The notes under the pieces were generated by a model that searched no databases, was not told where the DNA came from, and saw only the letters and a program-made list of their open reading frames with translations. This document shows positions 35,953 through 44,277 of a DNA stretch of 64,000 nt, piece after piece (the first letter of the stretch is position 1; each line of letters begins with the position of its first letter). Both the position numbers and the translations under genes were made by a program. This stretch comes from Gryllotalpicola protaetiae (GTDB lineage Bacteria; Actinomycetota; Actinomycetes; Actinomycetales; Microbacteriaceae), in NCBI RefSeq assembly GCF_003627055.1, contig NZ_CP032624.1, positions 186,001-250,000 on the forward strand, written 5' to 3'.

Positions 35953-38702
35953 CGCGACGCTCCTCTGCCGGCACCCCGCAGCTGCTCGCGCGCGCCGCGA
36001 CCCCCGGCCTCTCGATCACGGCGCTCGTCGCCCTGCTGACACTCATCGTCGCGCTCTGCTGCGGGCTGGTCCCCCGCGCGCTGGCCGCGCTGTCGGCATC
36101 CGATCTGAGGCATTCGGTGACGTCCCTCGCCGACCCGCGCCGTGACGTGAGCGGCGCCGTGATCCCGTTCCTCATCGGCGACTCGCCGAACACACCATCG
36201 CCGGAGAACAGCGTCGAGCGGGCGTTCGGTCGCGTCGACTCGGCTCTGCACAACGCGAAGGCGCAGGCATCCGCCCCGCTGCGCGCCGTGCTCGGCGAGC
36301 CGCACGTCGTCGCCCGCAGCGCGCGCCAGCCCGTCACGCCTCTCCAGCCGAAGGGCACCTATTACTTCGCCCTCGCGGCAGACCCGCGCTACGAGCAGCA
36401 GCTGAAGCTGACCTCAGGCGCGCTGCCGCAGCCGTGGCAGCTGCCTGCGGACAGCGATGCGTCGAGCAGCAGCCTCAGCGGCCTGCAGGGCGACGCGTCC
36501 GGCGCACCGCCGATCGAGCTGGTCGTCTCGACGCAGACTGCGAAGCGGATGGACTTGACGGTCGGCGAGGTGTTCCTCACCTCGATCAGCGACCTCTCGG
36601 TGCAGGTGCGGGTGAGCGGCATCTTCGACCCCGTGAAGCCGGACTCGGACTACTGGCAGAACACGCCGAGCATCGTCTCCCCGATCTTCCACCCCGGCAT
36701 CAACAATCCCGACCAGTACACGGCGACCGGGTTCGTGAACCCGCTCACGCTCACCGCGTTCCAGACGGGCACGGGCAGCCAGTACGGGGTGTTCACCGGC
36801 GCCTTCTGGTTCCCCGTCGACGCGCGCGCGGTCACGAGCGCGAACGCGCGCGGCGTGAAGGCCGGCATCGAGGGGCTCCAAGAACGGCAGATCTCCATTC
36901 CCGCCGCCGAGAAGGGCGAGACGGTGCGGGTGCCGGTGAAGACGGACCTCGGCACCGAGATCGGGCAGAGCCTCGGCCGCATCGCCGCCACCCTCGCGGT
37001 CATCGCGGTGCTCGTGAGCGGGCCGGGCGGCGTCGTGATCGCCGTGTTCGCGCTTGCGGTGCGCGCGGTGCTGCAGCGCCGCGCACCCGTGCTCGCCCTC
37101 GTCGCGGCCCGGGGTGCGAGCGCTGCGCAGCTGCGCGGCGCGGCGGTGCTCGAAGGGCTCGTGGCCGGGGTGCCTGCCGCCGCGCTCGGCGCGGTGATCG
37201 CCGCGGGCATTTCACCGGGGTCGGATGCCTGGGCCTGGGTCGCCCCGCTGCTCGCCGGCCTCGTTCCGGCCGTGCTGTTCGGGGTCCTCGGGGGCGGGGC
37301 GGCCTCCTCAGGCATCCGCACCACCCGTCGTGATCTGTCGGCACGTGCGCGCGGAAGCGTGCGCTGGGTCGTCGAGGCGTGCGTGGTCGGCGCGGCTGCG
37401 ATCGCGACCTACCTGCTCGTGCGACGCGGCCCGATCGCCGACGCGGGCTTCGACCCGCTGCTGGCTCTCACCCCGCTGCTGCTCGCCCTCGCGGTGAGCA
37501 TCGTCGTGCTGCGACTGCTGCCGCTCGCGCTGCGCGCCGGGCTCACGATCGCCCGCCGCGGCCGCGGCCCCGTCGGGTTCATCGGTGCGGCGCGCGCCAT
37601 GCGCGACCCGGCGCTCGGCGTCGCAGCCGCCCTCGCGGTCGTGGTGGGGGTGTCGATCGCGGTGCTGTCCTCCGGCGTGCTCGCGACGATCCAGGCGGGC
37701 GCGCAGGCGCAAGCGGTCGCTGCGGTGGGCGCCGACGTCCGCGCCGACAGCGCGGTCTTCACACCGAAGACCATCGCTCGGGCTCAGGCGGCGCCGGGCG
37801 TCGCACGCGTCGCCGGGGTCGGCACCGGCGCCAACCTCGATCTCGGGCTCAACGGCAAGACGAGCACCGTTCAGCCGATCTTCGCCCCGAGCACCGAGCT
37901 CGGCGCCGTGCGCGGCGACGTGCCCTCCGATCTCGCGCACAAGGTCGACGGCCGCGTGCCCGTGGTCGTCTCGAGCGACCTGCTCGAGACTCACGCCATC
38001 GGCGCCAAGCAGAGGCTCGGCGACGTGCCGGTCGTCATCGTCGGCTCGCTGCCCGGCGCGTCGCAGCTCGGCGCGGATTCGCGCTGGGTGCTCGTCGACA
38101 GCGCGTACGCGGAGCAGCTGAGCGGCTCCGCGTTCGAGGCGACCCGGCTGTTCGTCTCGCTGCGGCCCGGCGCGGGACCCGCACCTGTCGAGACGGCCGT
38201 CATGCGTGCGGCTCCGTATGCGGTGGTGACGGATGCCGCAGCCGCCGTCGCCGTCGTGAACTCGGCCCCCGCGGCATCCGGCCTGCGCCTGTCGCTCGTG
38301 ATCGGCGCGGTCGGCAGCGCGCTGCTGGCCGCGATCGCGGTGTTCGCCGGCTCGGTCACCGCCGGCTCGTCGCGGAATCGCGCGATCGCGATGTTGCGCA
38401 CCATGGGGCTCACCGTCGGGCAGTCGCTGGGTCTCGTCGTGTGGGAGATCGTGCCGGTCGTCGTCGCCGCCGCCGCAGTGGGCCTCGGCCTCGGCCTCGC
38501 GATGCCGCGGCTGCTCGTCGCGACCACCGATTTCGCGCCGTTCACCGGCGGCACCGCGCACCTCGCGGTCGCCACCGACTGGGCGCAGCTCGCCGAGCTG
38601 CTCGCCGGCGTGCTGGGGGTCGCCGCGCTCGCGACCCTCGTCGCCGTGCTCGTCGCGCGGCGCACCGATCCGACCGGCACCGTCAAGATGGGGGCAGAAT
38701 GA
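35949..38702 (+). CDS. FtsX-like ABC transporter permease, 917 aa
   Basis: The second giant FtsX-like permease of the system, distinct in sequence from the first. The N-terminal helix is at about 20-45, an extracytoplasmic domain at about 50-330 (contains DYWQNTPSIVSPIFHPGIN and ISIPAAEKGETVRVPVKTD), a first permease block at about 335-560 and a second extracytoplasmic domain at about 570-760. The last permease block has NRAIAMLRTMGLTVGQSLGL as coupling helix. The ATG at 35949 overlaps the stop of the first permease; the long frame to its left is antisense or out of register. A heterodimer with the first permease is inferred from the coupling. Confidence 0.88.
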   Translation: MTRRSSAGTPQLLARAATPGLSITALVALLTLIVALCCGLVPRALAALSASDLRHSVTSLADPRRDVSGAVIPFLIGDSPNTPSPENSVERAFGRVDSALHNAKAQASAPLRAVLGEPHVVARSARQPVTPLQPKGTYYFALAADPRYEQQLKLTSGALPQPWQLPADSDASSSSLSGLQGDASGAPPIELVVSTQTAKRMDLTVGEVFLTSISDLSVQVRVSGIFDPVKPDSDYWQNTPSIVSPIFHPGINNPDQYTATGFVNPLTLTAFQTGTGSQYGVFTGAFWFPVDARAVTSANARGVKAGIEGLQERQISIPAAEKGETVRVPVKTDLGTEIGQSLGRIAATLAVIAVLVSGPGGVVIAVFALAVRAVLQRRAPVLALVAARGASAAQLRGAAVLEGLVAGVPAAALGAVIAAGISPGSDAWAWVAPLLAGLVPAVLFGVLGGGAASSGIRTTRRDLSARARGSVRWVVEACVVGAAAIATYLLVRRGPIADAGFDPLLALTPLLLALAVSIVVLRLLPLALRAGLTIARRGRGPVGFIGAARAMRDPALGVAAALAVVVGVSIAVLSSGVLATIQAGAQAQAVAAVGADVRADSAVFTPKTIARAQAAPGVARVAGVGTGANLDLGLNGKTSTVQPIFAPSTELGAVRGDVPSDLAHKVDGRVPVVVSSDLLETHAIGAKQRLGDVPVVIVGSLPGASQLGADSRWVLVDSAYAEQLSGSAFEATRLFVSLRPGAGPAPVETAVMRAAPYAVVTDAAAAVAVVNSAPAASGLRLSLVIGAVGSALLAAIAVFAGSVTAGSSRNRAIAMLRTMGLTVGQSLGLVVWEIVPVVVAAAAVGLGLGLAMPRLLVATTDFAPFTGGTAHLAVATDWAQLAELLAGVLGVAALATLVAVLVARRTDPTGTVKMGAE

Positions 38703-39610
38703 CCACCGCCACAGCCGCCGCCACAGCCGCCTCCGCCGCTGCGCGACCTGCGATCCACTGCCGCGATCTCGTGCGCATCTTCTCCGCAGAAGGAGTCGAG
38801 GTGCAGGCCCTGCAGGGGCTGGGCCTCGAGGTCGCGCCGGGCGAGCTCACCGCCCTCGTCGGCGCGTCCGGCTCGGGCAAGTCGACGCTGCTGTCGATCC
38901 TCTCCGGGCTCGATGTGCCGACGGCCGGTCAGGCATCCGTCGCGGGCTTCGACCTGCTCGCCATGCGCGAGCGCGACCGCGTCGGCTACCGCCGCCATGT
39001 CGTCGGCTTCGTGTGGCAGCAGACGGGCCGCAACCTGATCCCGTATTTGAGCGCTGCGGAGAACATCGCGCTGACGCTCGCGGTCGCCGGCGCGCCGCGC
39101 AGCGGCCGTGCCGCGCGCGCCACCGAGCTGCTCGAGCTGCTCGACATCGGCGAGCTGGCCGACCGCAGGCCGCAGCAGCTCTCGGGCGGCCAGCAGCAGC
39201 GCGTCGCGATCGCCGTCGCCCTCGCGAACGAGCCGGAGGTGCTGCTCGCCGACGAGCCGACCGGTGAGCTCGACGAGGCGAACTCGGCGCTCGTGCTGGA
39301 GGCGATGCGCGCGGTCAACGAGCGCCTCGGTGTGACGGTGCTGATCGTCACGCACGACCCGGGCGTCTCCGACCACGTGCGGCGCACGGTGCAGATCCGC
39401 GACGGGCGCACCTCGACCGAGACCCTGCGGCGCACCGAGGTCGCCGATGACGGCGCCGAGCGGCACATCGCCGAGGAGTTCGCCGTGCTCGACCGCGTCG
39501 GCCGGCTGCAGTTGCCGCCCGACTACGTCGCGGCGCTCGACCTCAAGCACCGCGTGCGGCTGTCGCTCGAGGACGACCACGCCGAGGTGCGGAAGGGGGA
39601 CGCCGAATGA
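38699..39610 (+). CDS. ABC transporter ATP-binding protein (MacB/LolD type), 303 aa
   Basis: An ATPase of the MacB/LolD group. Walker A is GASGSGKSTLL (about 59-69), the Q-loop region VGFVWQQTGRNL, signature LSGGQQQRVAIA, Walker B VLLADEPTGELD with D/E, and H-switch IVTHDPG. It has a C-terminal extension of about 60 residues (RTEVADDGAERHIAEEFAVL and beyond) not seen in its partner ATPase, possibly regulatory. It overlaps both neighbours by 4 nt. Together with the second ATPase it could form a heterodimeric motor for the two FtsX-like permeases. Confidence 0.93.
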   Translation: MTTATAAATAASAAARPAIHCRDLVRIFSAEGVEVQALQGLGLEVAPGELTALVGASGSGKSTLLSILSGLDVPTAGQASVAGFDLLAMRERDRVGYRRHVVGFVWQQTGRNLIPYLSAAENIALTLAVAGAPRSGRAARATELLELLDIGELADRRPQQLSGGQQQRVAIAVALANEPEVLLADEPTGELDEANSALVLEAMRAVNERLGVTVLIVTHDPGVSDHVRRTVQIRDGRTSTETLRRTEVADDGAERHIAEEFAVLDRVGRLQLPPDYVAALDLKHRVRLSLEDDHAEVRKGDAE

Positions 39611-40365
39611 GCGCGATCAGCGACTCCATCATCACTGCGACCGGCCTCGGCCGCGTCTTCGGCAGCGGCGACACCGAGGTGGATGCGCTGACGGACGTCT
39701 CGCTCGAACTCGCCCCCGGCGAGCTGGTGCTGCTGCGCGGGCCGTCGGGCAGCGGCAAGACGACGCTGCTCAACCTGCTCGGCGGCCTCGACCGGCCGAC
39801 CACTGGCTCGGTGAGCCTCGGCGGGGTCGAGCTCACGACGGCGAGCGAAGACGTGCTCGCAGGCATCCGGCAGAAGGAGATCGGATTCGTGTTCCAGTCC
39901 TTCGCCCTGCTGCCCGTCCTGTCCGCCGCAGAGAACATCGAGGTGCCGCTCCGCATCGTGCGCACTCCGGCCGCCGCGCGCGAGGCGCGCGTCGCCGAGC
40001 TGCTCGCGGCCGTCGGTCTCGCCGACCACGCGAACCAGCGCCCCTACGAGCTCTCCGGCGGCCAGCAGCAGCGCGTCGGCATCGCGCGCGCCCTCGCCAA
40101 CCGGCCGCGGGTGCTCATCGCCGACGAGCCCACCGGGCAGCTCGACTCCGGCACGGCGGCGCAGATGATGGCCCTGATCGCGTCGCTCGTGCACGAGGAG
40201 GGCGTCGCCGCGATCGTCTCGACCCACGACCCGCGCATGGCCGAGTACGCCGACCGGGTGCTGCAGCTGCACGACGGGAAGCTCGCCGGCAGCGGTGCCG
40301 GCGCGCGCGGTCGGCACGCGGCGGCTGAAGAGCAGCCGCCGAGGCGTGCCGAAACGGCCTTCTGA
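39607..40365 (+). CDS. ABC transporter ATP-binding protein (MacB/LolD type), 252 aa
   Basis: The second ATPase of the operon. Walker A is GPSGSGKTTLLNLLGGLDRP, Q-loop GFVFQSFALLPVLSA, signature LSGGQQQRVGIARAL, Walker B VLIADEPTGQLD and H-switch STHDPRM. The Ala/Gly/Arg-rich tail of about 25 residues looks unstructured. Length is normal for the family. Both ATPases keep complete catalytic motifs, so neither appears degenerate. It is last gene of the four-gene unit; a CCGAAACGG/CCGTTTCGG inverted repeat follows. Confidence 0.93.
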   Translation: MSAISDSIITATGLGRVFGSGDTEVDALTDVSLELAPGELVLLRGPSGSGKTTLLNLLGGLDRPTTGSVSLGGVELTTASEDVLAGIRQKEIGFVFQSFALLPVLSAAENIEVPLRIVRTPAAAREARVAELLAAVGLADHANQRPYELSGGQQQRVGIARALANRPRVLIADEPTGQLDSGTAAQMMALIASLVHEEGVAAIVSTHDPRMAEYADRVLQLHDGKLAGSGAGARGRHAAAEEQPPRRAETAF

Positions 40366-40386
40366 GCAAGAATTCCCCCGTTTCGG
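40349..40386 (+). terminator. Possible terminator or operator: CCGAAACGG...CCGTTTCGG
   Basis: A perfect 9-bp inverted repeat (40349-40357 and 40378-40386) with a 20-nt loop that includes the ATPase stop codon. No U-tract follows, so it may be a weak terminator or a protein site for the next gene, about 100 nt downstream. Confidence 0.35.
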
Positions 40387-40486
40387 AACGTCTCGACGTA
40401 CGGAAGCCTCGAGTCTGGGACGGCACGGCAATCCAAAGTCCCTGTCAGCATGCGCTTCGCGCGACGAGCATTCGAGCGGAAAGGCA

Positions 40487-41308
40487 ATGACTATGACAGA
40501 CACACAGGGCCGGCTCGCCGGCAAGGTCGCGTTGATCAGCGGGGCCGCGCGCGGAATGGGCGCATCGGAGGCGCGGCTGTTCGCCGCGGAGGGGGCCTAC
40601 GTCGTCATCGGCGATGTGCTCGACAGCGAGGGTGAGGCGGTCGCCGCCGAGCTCGGCGCTCGCGCAGCCTATGTGCACCTCGATGTGCGCGTTCCCGAGC
40701 AGTGGGTGCTCGCCGTGGACACGGCGGTCAGCCGGTTCGGCGGCCTCGACGTTCTCGTCAACAACGCGGGCATCGTCGAGATGTACCCGCTCGCCGAGTA
40801 CCCGATCGAGGCGTGGCAGCGCATCATCGACATCAACCTGTCCGGGGTGTTCTACGGCATGCGCGCCGCGGTCCCCGCGCTGCGCACCGGCACACCGGGG
40901 CACGCGGGGCACAGCTCGATCGTGAACATCTCGTCGATCGACGGGCTGGGCGGCTCGCCGCAGCTCGCCGGGTACGTCGCGGCGAAGTTCGGCGTGCGCG
41001 GGCTGACGAAGGCGGCGGCGCTCGAATACGCGCGAGAGGGCATCCGCGTGAACTCGGTGCACCCCGGCCTCATCGAGACGCCGATGACGGCGGGCATCCC
41101 CGCCTCGGCCATGCCCATCCCGATGGGCCGCGCCGCGCAGCCGGAGGAGGTCGCCGAGCTGGTCCTCTTCCTCGCGAGCGACGAGTCGAGCTACTGCACC
41201 GGATCCGAGTTCACCGTCGACGGCGGCATGATGGCGCAGATCCCGATGAGCGGCGAGCTGGAGCTGCCCGCACAGGCGCCCGCCGACCGGCAGCTGGTCA
41301 CGCACTGA
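40487..41308 (+). CDS. Short-chain dehydrogenase/reductase (FabG/hydroxysteroid-dehydrogenase-like)
   Basis: A 273-residue classical SDR. TGxxxGxG-type loop SGAARGMGASEARLFAAEGA (about 17-36), DVR after the acidic D-LDVR cofactor segment, NNAG at 92-95, serine in VNISSIDGLGG, and the YVAAKFGVRGL catalytic motif. It ends in the GSEFTVDGGMMAQ segment common to cyclohexanol and 20-beta-hydroxysteroid dehydrogenase-like enzymes. An acidic residue after strand 2 (IGDVLD) favours NAD. The ATG at 40487 follows GGAAAGG; a second in-frame ATG is 6 nt later. The substrate is unknown. Confidence 0.9.
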   Translation: MTMTDTQGRLAGKVALISGAARGMGASEARLFAAEGAYVVIGDVLDSEGEAVAAELGARAAYVHLDVRVPEQWVLAVDTAVSRFGGLDVLVNNAGIVEMYPLAEYPIEAWQRIIDINLSGVFYGMRAAVPALRTGTPGHAGHSSIVNISSIDGLGGSPQLAGYVAAKFGVRGLTKAAALEYAREGIRVNSVHPGLIETPMTAGIPASAMPIPMGRAAQPEEVAELVLFLASDESSYCTGSEFTVDGGMMAQIPMSGELELPAQAPADRQLVTH

Positions 41309-41339
41309 CCGGCATCGCCCTCACGCGCATGCCCCGACG

Positions 41340-41345
41340 TAGGGT
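41340..41345 (+). promoter_or_regulatory. -10 box TAGGGT for leaderless start at 41352
   Basis: TAGGGT-CGAGGT-ATG: a 6-nt discriminator and no ribosome binding site at a useful distance. Confidence 0.45.
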
Positions 41346-41351
41346 CGAGGT

Positions 41352-42359
41352 ATGCGCGCGATCGTCTATTCCGAGAAGGGCCCGTCGAGTGTTCTGAGGC
41401 TCGTCGAGCGGCCGGTGCCGGCGCCGGGCGTCGGCGAGGTGCGGGTGAGACTCGCGTTCTCGGGCGTGAACCCGACCGACGTCAAGAGCCGCGCGGGCGC
41501 GGCGGCGCGCGGCTCGTTCGCCGAGGTGACGCCGGGCCAGGACGGCGCGGGAACCGTCGACGCCCTGGGCCTCGGCGTCGAGGGTCTCGCCGTCGGCGAC
41601 CGCGTCTGGCTGTACCTCGCCCAGCACGAGCAGCCGTACGGCACCGCTGCCGAGTACGTGACGCTGCCCGCCGGGCGCGCCGTGCCGCTTCCGGAAGCGG
41701 CGGGCTTCGAGCTCGGCGCCGCGCTCGGCGTGCCGGCGATCACCGCGCATCGCGCGCTCACCTCCGGCGACGTCGCGCGCCTCTCCCCCGGCTCGTTCGA
41801 GGGCAGGCACGTGCTCGTGCAGGGCGGCGCGGGGGCCGTGGGGAACGCCGCCATCCAACTGGCGCGCTGGGCGGGGGCATCCGTCATCGCCACCGTCAGC
41901 AGCGACGAGAAAGCCGCACTCGCGCGCGCGGCCGGCGCGCACCATGTGGTCGACTACGCGCACACGGATGCCGCGGCCGGCGTGCGCGCCGCCGCCCCGG
42001 AGGGCGTCGACCTGATCGTCGAGGTCGCCCCTGCGGTGAACAACCCGCTCGACCAGGCGGTCGCCCGGCACGGTGCGACCGTCGCGTTCTACGCGAACAA
42101 CGGCGGCGACCAGCTCGTGCTCGACATCCGCCCCACCTTCTCGCTGGGGCTGCGCTACCAGGGACTGCTGCTGTACACGCTCGAGGCCGAGCAGCTCGAG
42201 ACGGCCGTCGCCGACGTGAGCGCCGCCGTCTCCGCGGGCGCGCTGCGCGTCGGCGAGGACGCCGGCCTGCCGCTGCACCGCTTCCCGCTCGCCGACAGCG
42301 CCGCCGCCCACGATGCGGTCGACGGCGGTGCGGTCGGCAAGGTGCTGATCGAGCTCTGA
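41352..42359 (+). CDS. NADPH:quinone reductase-like MDR protein
   Basis: A 335-residue zinc-independent medium-chain dehydrogenase. The GroES-like N-terminus is MRAIVYSEKGPSSVLRLVER with NPTDVKSRAG. The nucleotide-binding segment is VLVQGGAGAVGNAAIQLARW (about 155-174), and the tail GGAVGKVLIEL is typical of quinone reductases. Zinc-binding cysteines are missing. It is related to, but clearly distinct from, the protein encoded at 10315-11319. Its stop is 1 nt from the stop of the convergent sugar permease gene, leaving no room for a separate terminator. Confidence 0.9.
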   Translation: MRAIVYSEKGPSSVLRLVERPVPAPGVGEVRVRLAFSGVNPTDVKSRAGAAARGSFAEVTPGQDGAGTVDALGLGVEGLAVGDRVWLYLAQHEQPYGTAAEYVTLPAGRAVPLPEAAGFELGAALGVPAITAHRALTSGDVARLSPGSFEGRHVLVQGGAGAVGNAAIQLARWAGASVIATVSSDEKAALARAAGAHHVVDYAHTDAAAGVRAAAPEGVDLIVEVAPAVNNPLDQAVARHGATVAFYANNGGDQLVLDIRPTFSLGLRYQGLLLYTLEAEQLETAVADVSAAVSAGALRVGEDAGLPLHRFPLADSAAAHDAVDGGAVGKVLIEL

Positions 42360-42360
42360 G

Positions 42361-43269
42361 CTAGCCCTTCAGACCGCTGCCCGTCACGCCTTCGACGATC
42401 TGGCGCTGGAACAGCAGGTACAGGATGATCAGCGGCAGCGCCGCGAGGATCGCGCCGGCCTGGATGTCGGCGTAGCGCTGGCCGAAGCTGCCCTGCACCG
42501 TCGCGAGTCCGACGGGGATCGTCATCAGGTTCGGGTTCGACAGCACGAACAGCGGCAGCAGCAGGTTGTTCCACACCCCGACGAAGGTGAGGATCGAGAC
42601 CGCTGCGATCACCGGCCGCGACAGCGGCAGGATGACCGACCAGTACACGCGCCAGCGGTCGGCGCCGTCGATGCGCGCGGCCTCCTCCAGCTCGGCGGGG
42701 ATGCCGTCGAAGAACTGCTTGAAGATGAACACCGCGACGACGGCCGGCACCTGCGGGAAGATCACCGACCAGTAGGTGTTGAGCAGCGACATCCAGTTGA
42801 GCATCTGGAAGATCGGCACGATGAGCACCTGCGTCGGGATCATGATGCCGAGGATCACCAGCAGGTACGTCGCGTTCCGCCCGGGGAAGCGCAGGCGCGA
42901 GAGCGCGTACGCCGCCATCGAGGCGAAGAACACGGTGAGGAATGCCGTGATCACCGAGGTGATGCCGCTCGCCAGGTACCAGTTCCAGATGTCGCCTGCG
43001 TGGAAGAACGACGCGAACGAGTGCAGCGTCGGGTTCCAGTTCGCGAGGATCGCCTGCGCCCCGAGCGCCGCGACGCCGTTGTCGGTGAACGAGGTCTTGA
43101 GCGCGAACAGGCTCGGGATCAGCCAGATGATCGCGAACACGATCAGCACGATGATCGAGACGATCTGGAACGTCTTCCCGCTCGTGCCGATGCGCGCGCC
43201 GGTCTGGTGCGGTGCCGCGCCCGAGATGTAGCGCTGGCGCCTGGGGGGCCGAACTGCGGTCGTGGTCAT
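42361..43269 (-). CDS. Sugar ABC transporter permease, MalG type
   Basis: A 302-residue inner-membrane permease of the carbohydrate (CUT1) family. Six helices are expected, and the EAA loop is in EELEEAARIDGADRWRVYWSVILPLSRP (residues about 195-222), the site that contacts the ATPase. The N-terminus is longer and cytoplasmic (RRQRYISGAAPHQTG). It is last of the binding protein-permease-permease unit, 1 nt after its partner. No ATPase gene is present in this locus, so a shared MsiK/MsmX-type ATPase elsewhere must energise it. The substrate is inferred to be an arabino-oligosaccharide. Confidence 0.93.
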   Translation of the reverse strand: MTTTAVRPPRRQRYISGAAPHQTGARIGTSGKTFQIVSIIVLIVFAIIWLIPSLFALKTSFTDNGVAALGAQAILANWNPTLHSFASFFHAGDIWNWYLASGITSVITAFLTVFFASMAAYALSRLRFPGRNATYLLVILGIMIPTQVLIVPIFQMLNWMSLLNTYWSVIFPQVPAVVAVFIFKQFFDGIPAELEEAARIDGADRWRVYWSVILPLSRPVIAAVSILTFVGVWNNLLLPLFVLSNPNLMTIPVGLATVQGSFGQRYADIQAGAILAALPLIILYLLFQRQIVEGVTGSGLKG

Positions 43270-43270
43270 C

Positions 43271-44236
43271 TCACGCCTCCCTTCTGGCTGCAGCCCGGTC
43301 GAACAGCTGCCGGATGACGGCGACAGCCACGATGAGGATGAAGAGCAGGACAGAGGCTGCGGATGCCGCGCCCACCCGGTTGTCGGTGAAGGCCGTCCCC
43401 GTGATGAGCCCCAGCGCGACCTGCGTCGAGATGCCCGGCCCGCCGCTCGTCATGAGGTACACCTGGTCGAAGATCTTCAGGCTCGCGATGATCTGCAGCA
43501 GGATCACGAGCGTCGTCGTGCGGCTGAGCAGCGGAATGGTGATGTAGCGGATCTGCGACCAGTTCGACGCGCCGTCGACGGCCGCCGCCTCGTACAGCTC
43601 GCGCGGGATGTCCTGCAGCCCGGCGAGGTAGAGCACGAAGTTGAAGCCGAGCGTCCACCACACGGTCGCGATCGCGATGCCGATCATGGCGGTGTTCGGG
43701 TTCGCGAGGATGCCGTTGCCCGGCGTCATGCCGAGCAGGTGCTGCAGGTACGCCCACAGGCCGGTGGCCGGGGTGAACACGAACACCCAGATGAGCGAGA
43801 TGGTCGCGCTCGGCAGGATGAACGGCAGGAAGAACGCCAGCCGGAAGAACCACTGACCGCGACGGATGCGGTTCGTCAGCACCGCGAAGATGAACGCGAG
43901 GATGACGAGCGGCGGGGTCGTGTAGATGGTGAACTGGAGCGTGTGCCACATGGCGCTCCAGAAGTCAGGCCTGGTCAGCATCTCCGCGTAGTTGGCGAAG
44001 CCGGCGAACGAGCCGAGGTCGGTGTGCACCATCGAGGTGTTGAAGAAGCTCGCGACGATCATGTAGATCGTCGGGCCGATCAGGAACACCAGATAGAACA
44101 GGCCGAACGGCGCCATGAAGAGCCATCCGCTGCGGCCGTCGCCGCGGCGCAGCGGCGACACGGTTCGAGGGGCGGATGCCGAGCGGGACGCGCGCGGTTT
44201 GATGAGCGCGGCCGCTGGAGCTTGGGCGGTGGTCAC
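43271..44236 (-). CDS. Sugar ABC transporter permease, MalF/UgpA type
   Basis: A 321-residue CUT1 permease with six to seven helices. It starts with a cytoplasmic basic tail and GWLFMAPFGLFYLVFLIGPT as helix 1. The EAA-type loop is at IPRELYEAAAVDGASNWSQI (about 212-231). The GTG start has a GGAGGT site 9 nt upstream. It lies 41 nt after the binding-protein gene and 1 nt before the MalG-type partner. It should be controlled by the LacI protein encoded next door, through the operator at 45675-45690. Confidence 0.93.
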   Translation of the reverse strand: MTTAQAPAAALIKPRASRSASAPRTVSPLRRGDGRSGWLFMAPFGLFYLVFLIGPTIYMIVASFFNTSMVHTDLGSFAGFANYAEMLTRPDFWSAMWHTLQFTIYTTPPLVILAFIFAVLTNRIRRGQWFFRLAFFLPFILPSATISLIWVFVFTPATGLWAYLQHLLGMTPGNGILANPNTAMIGIAIATVWWTLGFNFVLYLAGLQDIPRELYEAAAVDGASNWSQIRYITIPLLSRTTTLVILLQIIASLKIFDQVYLMTSGGPGISTQVALGLITGTAFTDNRVGAASAASVLLFILIVAVAVIRQLFDRAAARREA

Positions 44237-44277
44237 GTCGTTGTACCTCCGTTAGTCAGGGGTTGGCCGAGGCCGGG

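Noticed and set aside
33966-38702. Apparent 1578-aa permease
   Set aside because: The first 661 codons are the preceding permease gene in another frame. The ATG at 35949 with a 4-nt overlap is the true start.
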